21,490 nucleotides of DNA from IMG/VR virus record IMGVR_UViG_3300043429_000179, positions 1 through 21,490 of that record; one strand, 5' to 3'. The translations under genes and the position numbers were made by a program. The notes beneath the pieces were generated by a model that was given only the letters and a program-made list of their open reading frames with translations, was not told the DNA's origin and made no database searches. This DNA comes from a virus. This document shows positions 5,668 through 12,388 of the stretch, piece by piece (within the stretch, counting starts at the first letter, position 1; every line of letters begins with the position of its first letter).

Positions 5668-5694
5668 TTTGATAAGCACTACGTGCTTATCAAA
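5668..5694. repeat. Perfect 12-bp-arm inverted repeat
   Basis: The arms TTTGATAAGCAC and GTGCTTATCAAA are separated by three bases (TAC). No run of T follows on either strand beyond the arms, so it does not look like a terminator. It lies at the right edge of the heptamer array and may be part of the origin or a protein-binding site. Confidence 0.7.
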
Positions 5695-5788
5695 AACTTG
5701 GCTGGCCCAAATGCCCGAAGGCCGACCGCCCCTCTAAACTATCATAAACTATCACGGCGTGATCTTTTCGGTCGCGGTGCGCGGGCAC

Positions 5789-5817
5789 AAAAAAGCCCGG
5801 GCTGGTTAGGCCCGGGC
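5789..5817 (-). terminator. Rho-independent terminator of the 249-aa gene
   Basis: On the minus strand two GCCCGGGC arms (5810-5817 and 5795-5802) enclose a 7-base loop, followed directly by TTTTTT. It lies 26 bases beyond the stop codon. It isolates the 249-aa gene from the origin-like region. Confidence 0.9.
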
Positions 5818-5842
5818 GGTTAGGTTGTTAGTGCTGGCTGGC

Positions 5843-6592
5843 TCAATCGTCTGCGAAGGCATCCGGGTTGCTAGCCACCAGCGCGGCGATTGCTCGCAGG
5901 TTGGACATGGTGGCAGCGCAAGCGGTCGCCTCGCCCTTGGCGATTAGCTTTGCCACCGCAACAGCAGCGCGGGTGATTTCGCTAGGCGTTGCGGCGCGGC
6001 CTTCGCTCTCATTCTGTGGCGCGGCGCGGCTGGTGCCAGCCTCGCCCTTGGCGGCCTTGACTAGCGCGCTAGTCGATTTGGCAGCAGCGGCCAGCAATTC
6101 ATCGCCTTCTGCCCCGCCTTCTAGCACCAGCTTGTCATCCACCAGCTTGGCGGTGATCGCGCGGCTCAATAGCGCGTTAGCGGTTGGCAAAGCCTTGCCT
6201 GTCACCAAAGCCCATGCGGCCTTGGCACCAGCCGATTGATCGCCGGGAACGCCAAACAAGGCTGGCAGCACAGTCGCGCGGAACGCCGATTGCTTTGTGC
6301 GGTTGTCCGAACCGTCTTCATTCTTGAAGCCAGACAGATAGTCTAGCAAGCTAGCCTTGGCGCTTTCCGTCACGTTGCCAGCGCGGTCTGTAACGTCAAA
6401 GGCAATGGGCAGGTTCATCATCTCGCCCGTGAGGCCAGCGATAATCATATCCAGCGCGGTTGCGCGTCCATCATTAGCGGCTTTGACTTGCTCACCAGCG
6501 ATAGCAGCAGCGCGGCCACCAGCGATCAGCAGATCAGCCGGGGCGGCCTTGGCACGGGCTTTATTGATGAAGGCGGTTGTCTTGTTAGTCAT
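5843..6592 (-). CDS. Unrecognised Ala-rich 249-aa protein
   Basis: This 249-aa protein is dominated by Ala, Lys and Leu helices. The N-terminus is MTNKTTAFINKARAKAAPAD; a more varied central part covers residues 55-150; the C-terminus ends NLRAIAALVASNPDAFADD. I do not recognise a family and see no Walker, zinc or HTH motif, nor signal or membrane segment. ATG 6592 is supported by AAAGGA about nine bases upstream. It stands alone with its own strong terminator, and a TTGACA element (6676-6681) plus operator copy 6 lie upstream, so it forms a single-gene unit next to the candidate origin. Candidates by position are a replication, regulatory or single-strand-binding-type factor; none is supported by motifs. 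Confidence 0.75.
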   Translation of the reverse strand: MTNKTTAFINKARAKAAPADLLIAGGRAAAIAGEQVKAANDGRATALDMIIAGLTGEMMNLPIAFDVTDRAGNVTESAKASLLDYLSGFKNEDGSDNRTKQSAFRATVLPALFGVPGDQSAGAKAAWALVTGKALPTANALLSRAITAKLVDDKLVLEGGAEGDELLAAAAKSTSALVKAAKGEAGTSRAAPQNESEGRAATPSEITRAAVAVAKLIAKGEATACAATMSNLRAIAALVASNPDAFADD

Positions 6593-6675
6593 GATGCAAT
6601 GTCCTTTGCTATGTTCCGGGCGGCGCGGCGTGATTGCCTCGCCCCCAAAGCCGGTGTGCCCGATCGGGTGAACAA

Positions 6676-6681
6676 TGTCAA
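6676..6681 (-). promoter_or_regulatory. TTGACA -35 element upstream of the 249-aa gene
   Basis: On the minus strand CTTGACATTGT is identical over 11 bases to the leftward operon promoter. No good -10 hexamer is found at 16-18 bases spacing (the 17-base position is CACACC), so this may be an activator-dependent or non-canonical promoter. The call is partial. Confidence 0.4.
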
Positions 6682-6689
6682 GCCGGGCC

Positions 6690-6709
6690 TATCTCAACCG
6701 GTTAAGCTA
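6690..6709. promoter_or_regulatory. 20-bp palindromic operator-like site, copy 6
   Basis: The sequence is TATCTCAACCGGTTAAGCTA. Its centre is 21 bp upstream of the centre of the TTGACA at 6676-6681, exactly 10 bp (about one helical turn) closer than the equivalent spacing for copy 5. Confidence 0.75.
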
Positions 6710-6978
6710 ACGCGCTAGCAATGCCGGGGCGGGGCGCGGTGCAAGCGGTGACTAGGGCGGGGGGTCAAAAAGCCTTGCAAGCCTTACCCTACCCGGGGGC
6801 CACCCCCCTAGGACAGCTTGGGACTCTGGCATCCTTATATACATAATAATATGCACAATCAGTGACGCGAATTTTAAAAAACCCTGTCACTATACAAGAC
6901 GACACCCCCCTCCCCCCTCGTTTTTCTAGGCAGCATCTGGTTGGCGCGCTCACAGGAAGACCCCCTAAAGGGGACCCA
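6710..6978. other. Intergenic region without a convincing gene
   Basis: The stretch contains C-rich tracts, an AT-rich patch (about 6834-6852) and a pair of inverted AGTGAC/GTCACT half-sites at 6861-6866 and 6886-6891. A 60-codon GTG-started frame (6862-7044) lacks a ribosome binding site and has low-complexity composition, so I do not call it. Nothing else is recognisable. Confidence 0.5.
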
Positions 6979-7009
6979 TTGACACCTTGCCTAGCCCCAC
7001 TACTATATT
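6979..7009 (+). promoter_or_regulatory. Candidate rightward (late) promoter
   Basis: TTGACA at 6979-6984 is followed by an A/T-rich -10 candidate in ACTATATT (7002-7009); hexamer choices give 17-19 bases spacing. It is the best plus-strand promoter before the terminase genes. Its transcript would meet the terminator at 7049-7087 after only about 70 nt. Confidence 0.5.
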
Positions 7010-7048
7010 TTTTGCTTTCTCTTTGGGTGAGCGAACCGATCTAACTTA

Positions 7049-7087
7049 GGGGTGTCAGGGGTCGCTAACTGGCACCCCTTTTCTTTT
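7049..7087 (+). terminator. Strong rho-independent terminator ahead of the late genes
   Basis: Arms GGGGTGTCAG (7049-7058) and CTGGCACCCC (7069-7078) pair over 10 bp with one G-U, with a 10-base loop, followed by TTTTCTTTT. It sits between the candidate late promoter and the terminase genes, so it may act as an attenuator or mark the end of a short RNA. Confidence 0.8.
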
Positions 7088-7103
7088 ACCACATTTGTGG
7101 TAA
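7086..7103. repeat. TTACCACA..TGTGGTAA palindrome, copy A
   Basis: Arms TTACCACA and TGTGGTAA are separated by two T. The left arm overlaps the last bases of the terminator's T tract. The same core TACCACA-NN-TGTGGTA recurs at 7993-8008. Confidence 0.6.
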
Positions 7104-7127
7104 GCTGGGGTCCTCCTGAGTAAAAGT

Positions 7128-7202
7128 GGGGGTGGCGTAGTTCAGAGGTCAGAACGGTCGCTTCGGTGTCAATGTCGTTGGTTCGAATCCAACCCCACCC
7201 CC
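7128..7202 (+). tRNA. Degenerate tRNA-like sequence
   Basis: Several tRNA hallmarks are present. The 5' run GGGGGTGG (7128-7135) pairs over 8 bp with CCACCCCC (7195-7202). The D arm is GTTC-AGAGGTCA-GAAC (7140-7155). The T arm is perfect: GTTGG-TTCGAAT-CCAAC (7177-7193). The segment that should be the anticodon arm (7156-7176) does not fold into a 5-bp stem and 7-base loop and is one or two bases short, so no anticodon can be assigned (GTC or GTG triplets are present but not properly framed). CCA is not encoded. It could be a decayed tRNA, a tRNA-like structure, or a tRNA-derived attachment sequence. It is followed within 65 bases by the terminase small subunit gene. Confidence 0.45.
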
Positions 7203-7266
7203 TTTACATTCCCCCCACTAAGCTGTTACACAGCAGGTCTGCTCCCTCAAACCGGACGCTGCGCAC

Positions 7267-7890
7267 ATGCCAGTAGTAAAAGTCGAGCCTACCGACGAAT
7301 ATCCCGTTCCATTTAGCTTGGACACGGAAGAACCGGATAATTATCTCGACCAAGTTAGCATTGCAGCGCGTACAGCGGAGCTATTGGAAGAGCTTGGTGC
7401 GCCCCTTGAGGTCGATATTGAAGACCTTGAGAAGGAAAAGAAGCTCATTAAAGCCGCACTCAAACAGCAGGACAAGGGCGCTTTGAAGTCATATCCGGCT
7501 GCCATGGCGGCATCTGCGTTCATTAAGAACTATGGGCACAATCTGGCGCACGACGTGATGGAAGTGCGGGCCGCGCTCACCAATAAGCTGCTAGAAATCG
7601 CAAACTGCGGGGATACTAAATACGAGCTTCGTGCCCTCGAACTGCTGGGTAAGCACTCAGATATTGGCTTGTTCACCGAGCGCAGCGAGATCACCATCAA
7701 CTATAAGTCGCCCGAGGCGTTGGAAAGCGCCATCAAGGAGCGAGTTAAGCGGTTACTGAACGCCGAAGTCATTGATATGCCCACCACTGGCATCGACCTC
7801 AACGAAGAACTGGGCGTTTACCGCCCTGAAGAGGACGATGAGGAAGCCCCCGATGGGGACGAAGAAGGGGGCGACGATGAGCAAGCCTGA
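7267..7890 (+). CDS. Terminase small subunit
   Basis: This 207-aa protein recognises phage DNA and recruits the large terminase. The family signature is the region at residues about 117-146 (TKYELRALELLGKHSDIGLF followed by TERSEITIN), where small terminases end their helical core with a K..LELLGKH..LF pattern. Before it lie two helical segments (residues 30-110), consistent with the DNA-binding and oligomerisation parts. The C-terminal 25 residues are very acidic (EEDDEEAPDGDEEGG), unlike many relatives. The ATG at 7267 lacks a clear Shine-Dalgarno. It is upstream of the 89-aa gene (14-base overlap) and the large terminase gene, the usual order. Confidence 0.85.
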   Translation: MPVVKVEPTDEYPVPFSLDTEEPDNYLDQVSIAARTAELLEELGAPLEVDIEDLEKEKKLIKAALKQQDKGALKSYPAAMAASAFIKNYGHNLAHDVMEVRAALTNKLLEIANCGDTKYELRALELLGKHSDIGLFTERSEITINYKSPEALESAIKERVKRLLNAEVIDMPTTGIDLNEELGVYRPEEDDEEAPDGDEEGGDDEQA

Positions 7891-8146
7891 ACTCAAAGTA
7901 GTGGGAGAAATCACCCCACCCGACTATAAAGACCCGGTCAAGATGCTGCGGAACATCGCAGATAACATCGAGGCGGGCGATTACGGCGATATTACCACAA
8001 TTGTGGTAGCTACATGGGGCGACAACGGAGTTGATACCTTCGGGGGCGGTAAGGACAGTGATATGTTCCACTGCTCTTACCTTTTTGGCGTAGCCCAGAC
8101 TCGGTTACAGAACATCCCGCTAGAGGGCGAGAGGTGGACTGACTAA
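7877..8146 (+). CDS. Conserved 89-aa protein between the terminase genes
   Basis: It begins MSKPELKVVGEITPPDYKDP and continues through MLRNIADNIEAGDYGDITTI. The frame is open further upstream, but the ATG at 7877 is preferred because the extension would lie wholly inside the small terminase gene. It overlaps that gene by 14 bases and the large terminase by one (TAATG). Small proteins with an 'M.L..IAD.IEAG.YGD' segment occur in this position in several phages; their role is unknown. The TACCACA/TGTGGTA palindrome at 7993-8008 lies inside it. Confidence 0.72.
   Translation: MSKPELKVVGEITPPDYKDPVKMLRNIADNIEAGDYGDITTIVVATWGDNGVDTFGGGKDSDMFHCSYLFGVAQTRLQNIPLEGERWTD
7993..8008. repeat. TACCACAATTGTGGTA palindrome, copy B
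   Basis: A perfect 16-bp palindrome inside the 89-aa gene. It shares the TACCACA-NN-TGTGGTA core with copy A (7087-7102). The two copies may be sites for one regulator, but the coding context also allows chance. Confidence 0.5.
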
Positions 8147-9690
8147 TGGGACGCCCCAACCAGCAGCTAATCAACGAGATATCGCTCGACGATATCCCCA
8201 AAATCCTCCCAAAACTGCCAGTTCGGGAGCAGGAGAAGCTGTTAGCCGAGTTGGAGAAGCTCCACGAGCTAAAAATAACCCAATTGGCTAAGGATAAGTT
8301 CTTAGGATTCGTGAAAGAGGTCTGGCCTACGTTTATTGCGGGGAGGCACCATGCGAAAATGGCTGATGCGTTCGAGCGGGTGGCTCGTGGCGAGTGCAAG
8401 CGCCTTATTATTAACATGCCTCCTCGTCATACTAAGTCAGAATTTGCCTCCTACCTCCTCCCTGCTTGGTTCCTTGGCAAATTTCCTCACAAAAAGATCA
8501 TTCAGTGTTCCCACACCGCCGAACTGGCCGTCGGATTTGGCCGTAAGGTGCGTAACTTGGTCGATACCGAGATTTACCACAAGATTTTCCCTGATCTGAG
8601 CCTCGCATCGGACTCGAAAGCCGCTGGTCGCTGGAATACCAGCAAGGGCGGGGACTATTTCGCTATCGGTATCGGGGGTGCTGTGACCGGTAAGGGCGCT
8701 GACGTGCTCATTATTGACGACCCGCACTCGGAACAGGAAGCCGCGTTGGCGGAAGTTAACCCTGATATCTACGATAAGACCTACGAGTGGTACACATCAG
8801 GCCCTCGTCAGCGCCTCCAGCCGGGTGGGGCTATTGTTATCGTGATGACGCGCTGGTCAAAACGCGATCTGACGGGGCAAATCCTGAAAGATGCAGCGGC
8901 CAACGACTCCATCGGGGAGTGGGAAGTCATTGAATTTCCAGCCATTTTGCCGTCAAACAAGCCGCTCTGGCCTGAGTTCTGGGAGCTAAGCGAGCTTGAG
9001 AAGGTTAAACGCGACGTCCCTAACTCCAAGTGGATGGCGCAGTATCAGCAGAACCCGGTCTCTGAGAGCGCGGCTATCGTCAAGCGTGAGTGGTGGCAGA
9101 AGTGGGACAGCGACAGGCCACCCCAGTGCGACTTCATCCTGCAAGCATGGGATACGGCCTTCGAGAAGACGTCACGCGCAGACTACACGGCATGTACTAC
9201 GTGGGGCGTGTTCTACCATGACGACGACACAGGCGTGCCTCAGGCCAATATTATCCTGCTCAATGCCTTCAGGGACCGCATGGAGTTCCCAGAGCTAAAG
9301 CGGTGTGCGGTTGAAGAATACCGCGAGTGGGAGCCAGACGGGGTTATTATCGAGAAAAAGGCGTCAGGTGCGCCACTCATCTACGAGCTTCGCTCCATGG
9401 GTATCCCAGTTCAGGAGTTCACTCCCACGCGTGGCAACGACAAGATCAGCAGGTTGAACGCCGTCGCTGACATATTCGCCTCCGGAAGAGTATGGGCACC
9501 GCCCGCTCGCTGGGCGGAAGAGGTCATTGATGAGGTGGCGGAGTTTCCAGCGGGGGCTCATGATGACTATGTCGATACCGTCTCTATGGCTATGCACAGG
9601 TTCCGTCGTGGGGGCTACGTAACAACAAACCTCGACGAACCCGATGATATCATATACTTTAAGAGCCGTAAGCAACAGGGGTATTATTAA
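8146..9690 (+). CDS. terL: Terminase large subunit (packaging ATPase/nuclease)
   Basis: This 514-aa protein powers DNA translocation into the prohead and cuts concatemers. The ATPase domain has a Walker A-like MPPRHTKSE (residues 91-99), Walker B VLIIDD (187-192) and the coupling motif TRW (235-237). The nuclease domain (residues about 325-485) has an RNase H-like acidic set: D336 in QAWDTAF, E403 in IIEKKASG, and D473/D474 in AHDDYVD. The length is normal for the family. The start at 8146 overlaps the upstream stop as TAATG, and its own stop overlaps the portal start in the same way, so all three are translationally coupled. The form of the Walker A (PPRHTKS) fits the terminase group of P22/Mu-like and podovirus phages. 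Confidence 0.96.
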   Translation: MGRPNQQLINEISLDDIPKILPKLPVREQEKLLAELEKLHELKITQLAKDKFLGFVKEVWPTFIAGRHHAKMADAFERVARGECKRLIINMPPRHTKSEFASYLLPAWFLGKFPHKKIIQCSHTAELAVGFGRKVRNLVDTEIYHKIFPDLSLASDSKAAGRWNTSKGGDYFAIGIGGAVTGKGADVLIIDDPHSEQEAALAEVNPDIYDKTYEWYTSGPRQRLQPGGAIVIVMTRWSKRDLTGQILKDAAANDSIGEWEVIEFPAILPSNKPLWPEFWELSELEKVKRDVPNSKWMAQYQQNPVSESAAIVKREWWQKWDSDRPPQCDFILQAWDTAFEKTSRADYTACTTWGVFYHDDDTGVPQANIILLNAFRDRMEFPELKRCAVEEYREWEPDGVIIEKKASGAPLIYELRSMGIPVQEFTPTRGNDKISRLNAVADIFASGRVWAPPARWAEEVIDEVAEFPAGAHDDYVDTVSMAMHRFRRGGYVTTNLDEPDDIIYFKSRKQQGYY

Positions 9691-12200
9691 TGGCCGTAGA
9701 TAAAGCTCTTAACCAAGCTCCGCTTGGGCTCGATGCCACACTTGCCACAGGCGTAGAGCCGGGGGTGAATATTGAACCTGATCTTGAGATCGAGATCGAG
9801 GACCCGGAAGAAGTTAAGCTTCGCATGGACGGGCTTGAGATTGAGATTGAGCCCGGCGAAGACGAGGAAGAGAGCGAGTTCAACGAGAACCTCGCGGAAA
9901 TCCTCGATAACGGCCAGTTGGCTGAGATTGCTGGTGATCTCATCGGTGACTTTGACGACGACATCGCCTCACGCCGTGACTGGATACAGACCTACGTCGA
10001 TGGCCTAGAGTTGCTCGGCATGAAGGTCGAGGACCGGACTGAGCCGTGGCCCGGTGCATGTGGCGTCTACCACCCGTTGCTTACAGAAGCGGTGGTTAAG
10101 TTCCAAGCTGAGACCATGATGGAGACTTTCCCGGCCCAAGGCCCGGTGAAGACCCAGATTATTGGTCGTGAAACCCCCCAAAAGCGCGATGCGGCTGTGC
10201 GCGTGCAAGATGACATGAATTATCAGTTGACCGAGCGGATGACCGAGTATCGCCCGGAACATGAGCGGATGTTGTGGGGGTTGGGCCTCGCAGGCAATGC
10301 GTTCAAGAAGGTGTACTACGATCCTTCGCTCGGTCGTCAGACGGCGATGTACGCTCCTGCTGATGACGTGGTTGTGCCCTACGGCGCGTCGAATATTGAA
10401 ACCGCAGAACGCGTTACGCACGTAATGAGGAAGACGCCTAACGAGCTACGCAAGCTCCAGCGCGACGGCTTCTATCGTGATATTGATCTGCCTGAGCCTG
10501 ACGGCACTCTTGACGATGTTGAGCAGAAAATCGCAGAAAAGCTTGGTTTCCGGGCTACTAGCGATGATCGCTACAAGCTGCTCGAGATGCAGGTTGACCT
10601 CATCATTGAGGACGACAAGTTTCGTGACGAGGACGATGAGGGGATTGCACTCCCATACATCGTGACCATCGAGAAGAACTCTCAGGAAATCCTTGCAATC
10701 CGTCGCAATTGGCAGCCCGATGACAAACTTAAGCAAAAGCGCAATCACTTCGTTCATTACGCGTATGTGCCGGGCTTTGGCTTCTACGCTTTTGGCCTTA
10801 TTCACCTTATCGGTGCTTTTGCTAAGTCTGGTACCAGCATTATTCGTCAGCTTGTCGATGCTGGTACTCTTTCTAACCTCCCGGGTGGCTTCAAGACTAA
10901 GGGTCTGAGGGTCAAGGGCGACGACACGCCCATTAGCCCGGCTGAATGGCGCGATGTAGACGTAGCCAGTGGCACCATGCGTGATAACATCATGCCGTTG
11001 CCCTATAAGGAGCCGTCAGGCGTCCTGTATCAGCTTCTGGGCACGATTGTGGAAGAAGGTCGCAAGATGGCCGGTATGGCCGACTTGCAGGTCTCTGACA
11101 TGTCTGCAAACGCCCCTGTGGGCACGACGCTCGCTATCCTTGAGCGCACTCTCAAGACAATGTCGGCTGTTCAGGCACGCATTCACTATTCGATGCGCCA
11201 AGAGTTCAAACTCCTGAAGCACATCATCGCCGATTATACGCCAGAAGAGTATAGCTACGAGCCGGAAGAAGGCAGCCGCAAGGCCAAGAAGTCGGACTAC
11301 GACAACGTCGATGTGTTGCCGGTCTCGGACCCCAACGCTGCGACGATGGCACAGAAAATTGTGCAATATCAAGCAGTTATCCAGATGGCGCAGGCTGCCC
11401 CGCAGATTTATGATCTGCCGTACCTGCACCGCCAGATGTTGGAAATCCTTGGGATTAAGAATGCCCAGAAGCTTGTACCGCTGAAGGACGACGAGGACCG
11501 CAAGCCGCGCGATCCGATCAGCGAGAACATGGACATTATCAACAATAAGCCGGTCAAGGCGTTCATGTACCAAGACCATGAAGCCCATATCACGGTTCAC
11601 ATGACAGCTATGCAGGACCCCAAAATCCAGCAAATCCTCGGTCAGAACCCCAACGCGCAGCAGATGATGGCCGCAATGCAGGCGCATATTGCTGAGCACT
11701 TGGCGTTTGAATACCGTCGTCAGATCGAAGAACAGGCCGGTGTGCCGTTGCCTCCGCCAGACTCGGATATGGACGAGAACACCGAGCTTCAGATTTCGCG
11801 TCTGGCTGCCGCCGCAGGGCAGCAGTTGCTCCAGAAAGATCAGGCCGAAGCTGCACAACAGCAGGCCCAGCAGATGGCCCAAGACCCCATCGTTCAGATG
11901 CAGCAGGCCGAGCTACAGCTTAAAGCCCAAGAGCTTCAGCTTAAGGCTCAGAAACTTCAGATCGAGGCTGCCGACAAGGCAGACCGTGTCGAGCTTGAGC
12001 AAGCGCGCATCGCTGCACAAAAAGAAATCGCTGGCCTTCAGGTTGGGGCCAAGATTGCAACGGACAAAGCTATGTTGTCCGCCAAGCAGCAAGAAGCTGG
12101 GCTTCGCATTGGCGTCGAAATCGCCCGTGACGCTACCCAGATGGATACAGCTAAAGAGGAAACCCCTGCTTCTGAAGCCAAGCCTAAGGAGAACGAATGA
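9690..12200 (+). CDS. Portal protein
   Basis: This 836-aa protein is the dodecameric portal vertex through which DNA passes. The N-terminus (1-85) carries acidic near-repeats (DLEIEIEDPEE, GLEIEIEPGEDEE). The portal core (about 95-590) includes PGACGVYHPLLTEAV, RMLWGLGLAGNAFKKVYYDP and VPYGASNIETAERVTHVMRK, recognisable from large podovirus-type portals. Residues about 720-800 form a long Gln/Ala-rich coiled coil with 7-residue repeats (LQLKAQE LQLKAQK LQIEAAD). The large size compared with about 500-725 aa for many portals reflects these terminal extensions, the C-terminal one perhaps resembling the P22 barrel. It follows terL immediately, the standard position. Specific subfamily placement is not certain. 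Confidence 0.93.
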   Translation: MAVDKALNQAPLGLDATLATGVEPGVNIEPDLEIEIEDPEEVKLRMDGLEIEIEPGEDEEESEFNENLAEILDNGQLAEIAGDLIGDFDDDIASRRDWIQTYVDGLELLGMKVEDRTEPWPGACGVYHPLLTEAVVKFQAETMMETFPAQGPVKTQIIGRETPQKRDAAVRVQDDMNYQLTERMTEYRPEHERMLWGLGLAGNAFKKVYYDPSLGRQTAMYAPADDVVVPYGASNIETAERVTHVMRKTPNELRKLQRDGFYRDIDLPEPDGTLDDVEQKIAEKLGFRATSDDRYKLLEMQVDLIIEDDKFRDEDDEGIALPYIVTIEKNSQEILAIRRNWQPDDKLKQKRNHFVHYAYVPGFGFYAFGLIHLIGAFAKSGTSIIRQLVDAGTLSNLPGGFKTKGLRVKGDDTPISPAEWRDVDVASGTMRDNIMPLPYKEPSGVLYQLLGTIVEEGRKMAGMADLQVSDMSANAPVGTTLAILERTLKTMSAVQARIHYSMRQEFKLLKHIIADYTPEEYSYEPEEGSRKAKKSDYDNVDVLPVSDPNAATMAQKIVQYQAVIQMAQAAPQIYDLPYLHRQMLEILGIKNAQKLVPLKDDEDRKPRDPISENMDIINNKPVKAFMYQDHEAHITVHMTAMQDPKIQQILGQNPNAQQMMAAMQAHIAEHLAFEYRRQIEEQAGVPLPPPDSDMDENTELQISRLAAAAGQQLLQKDQAEAAQQQAQQMAQDPIVQMQQAELQLKAQELQLKAQKLQIEAADKADRVELEQARIAAQKEIAGLQVGAKIATDKAMLSAKQQEAGLRIGVEIARDATQMDTAKEETPASEAKPKENE

Positions 12201-12388
12201 GTACAGTATTTATCCACTTAGCTCAGAAAATAGACGAGGCGTGCAAGGACATCGAACGTGACCTTGCGATGGGAAAAGTGTCCGAGTTCGGCGAATATAA
12301 GTTCGCCTGTGGTCGGTATCGCGGACTCCTGACCGCCAAGGATATTATTATCGAAACAGCCCAAAAACTGGAAGAAGATGATGACTGA
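12197..12388 (+). CDS. Conserved 63-aa protein following the portal
   Basis: This short helical protein (MSTVFIHLAQKIDEACKDIE start; GEYKFACGRYRGLLTAKDII) overlaps the portal by 4 bases (ATGA) and the co-chaperonin gene by 11. A small protein with 'ACKDIERDLAMGKV.. .YKFACGRYRGL' in this position is common in phages of this kind. The function is unknown; by position it may assist head assembly. The acidic C-terminus (KLEEDDD) and helices suggest protein binding. Confidence 0.78.
   Translation: MSTVFIHLAQKIDEACKDIERDLAMGKVSEFGEYKFACGRYRGLLTAKDIIIETAQKLEEDDD

Noticed and set aside
5649-5676. TTGACA followed by GATAAG, a plus-strand promoter
   Set aside because: The -10 is poor and no plus-strand gene follows for more than 1.5 kb.
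6862-7044. 60-codon GTG-started frame before the late terminator
   Set aside because: No Shine-Dalgarno, Pro/Leu-rich product without similarity, and its end is crossed by the candidate promoter at 6979-7009.
7128-7202. Attachment site for integration
   Set aside because: The tRNA-like 3' half is suggestive, but no integrase, excisionase or repeated core is present in the window.
11016-11882. 288-codon minus-strand frame
   Set aside because: Antisense to the well-supported portal gene; no start signal, and composition follows the shadow of the Gln-rich coiled coil.
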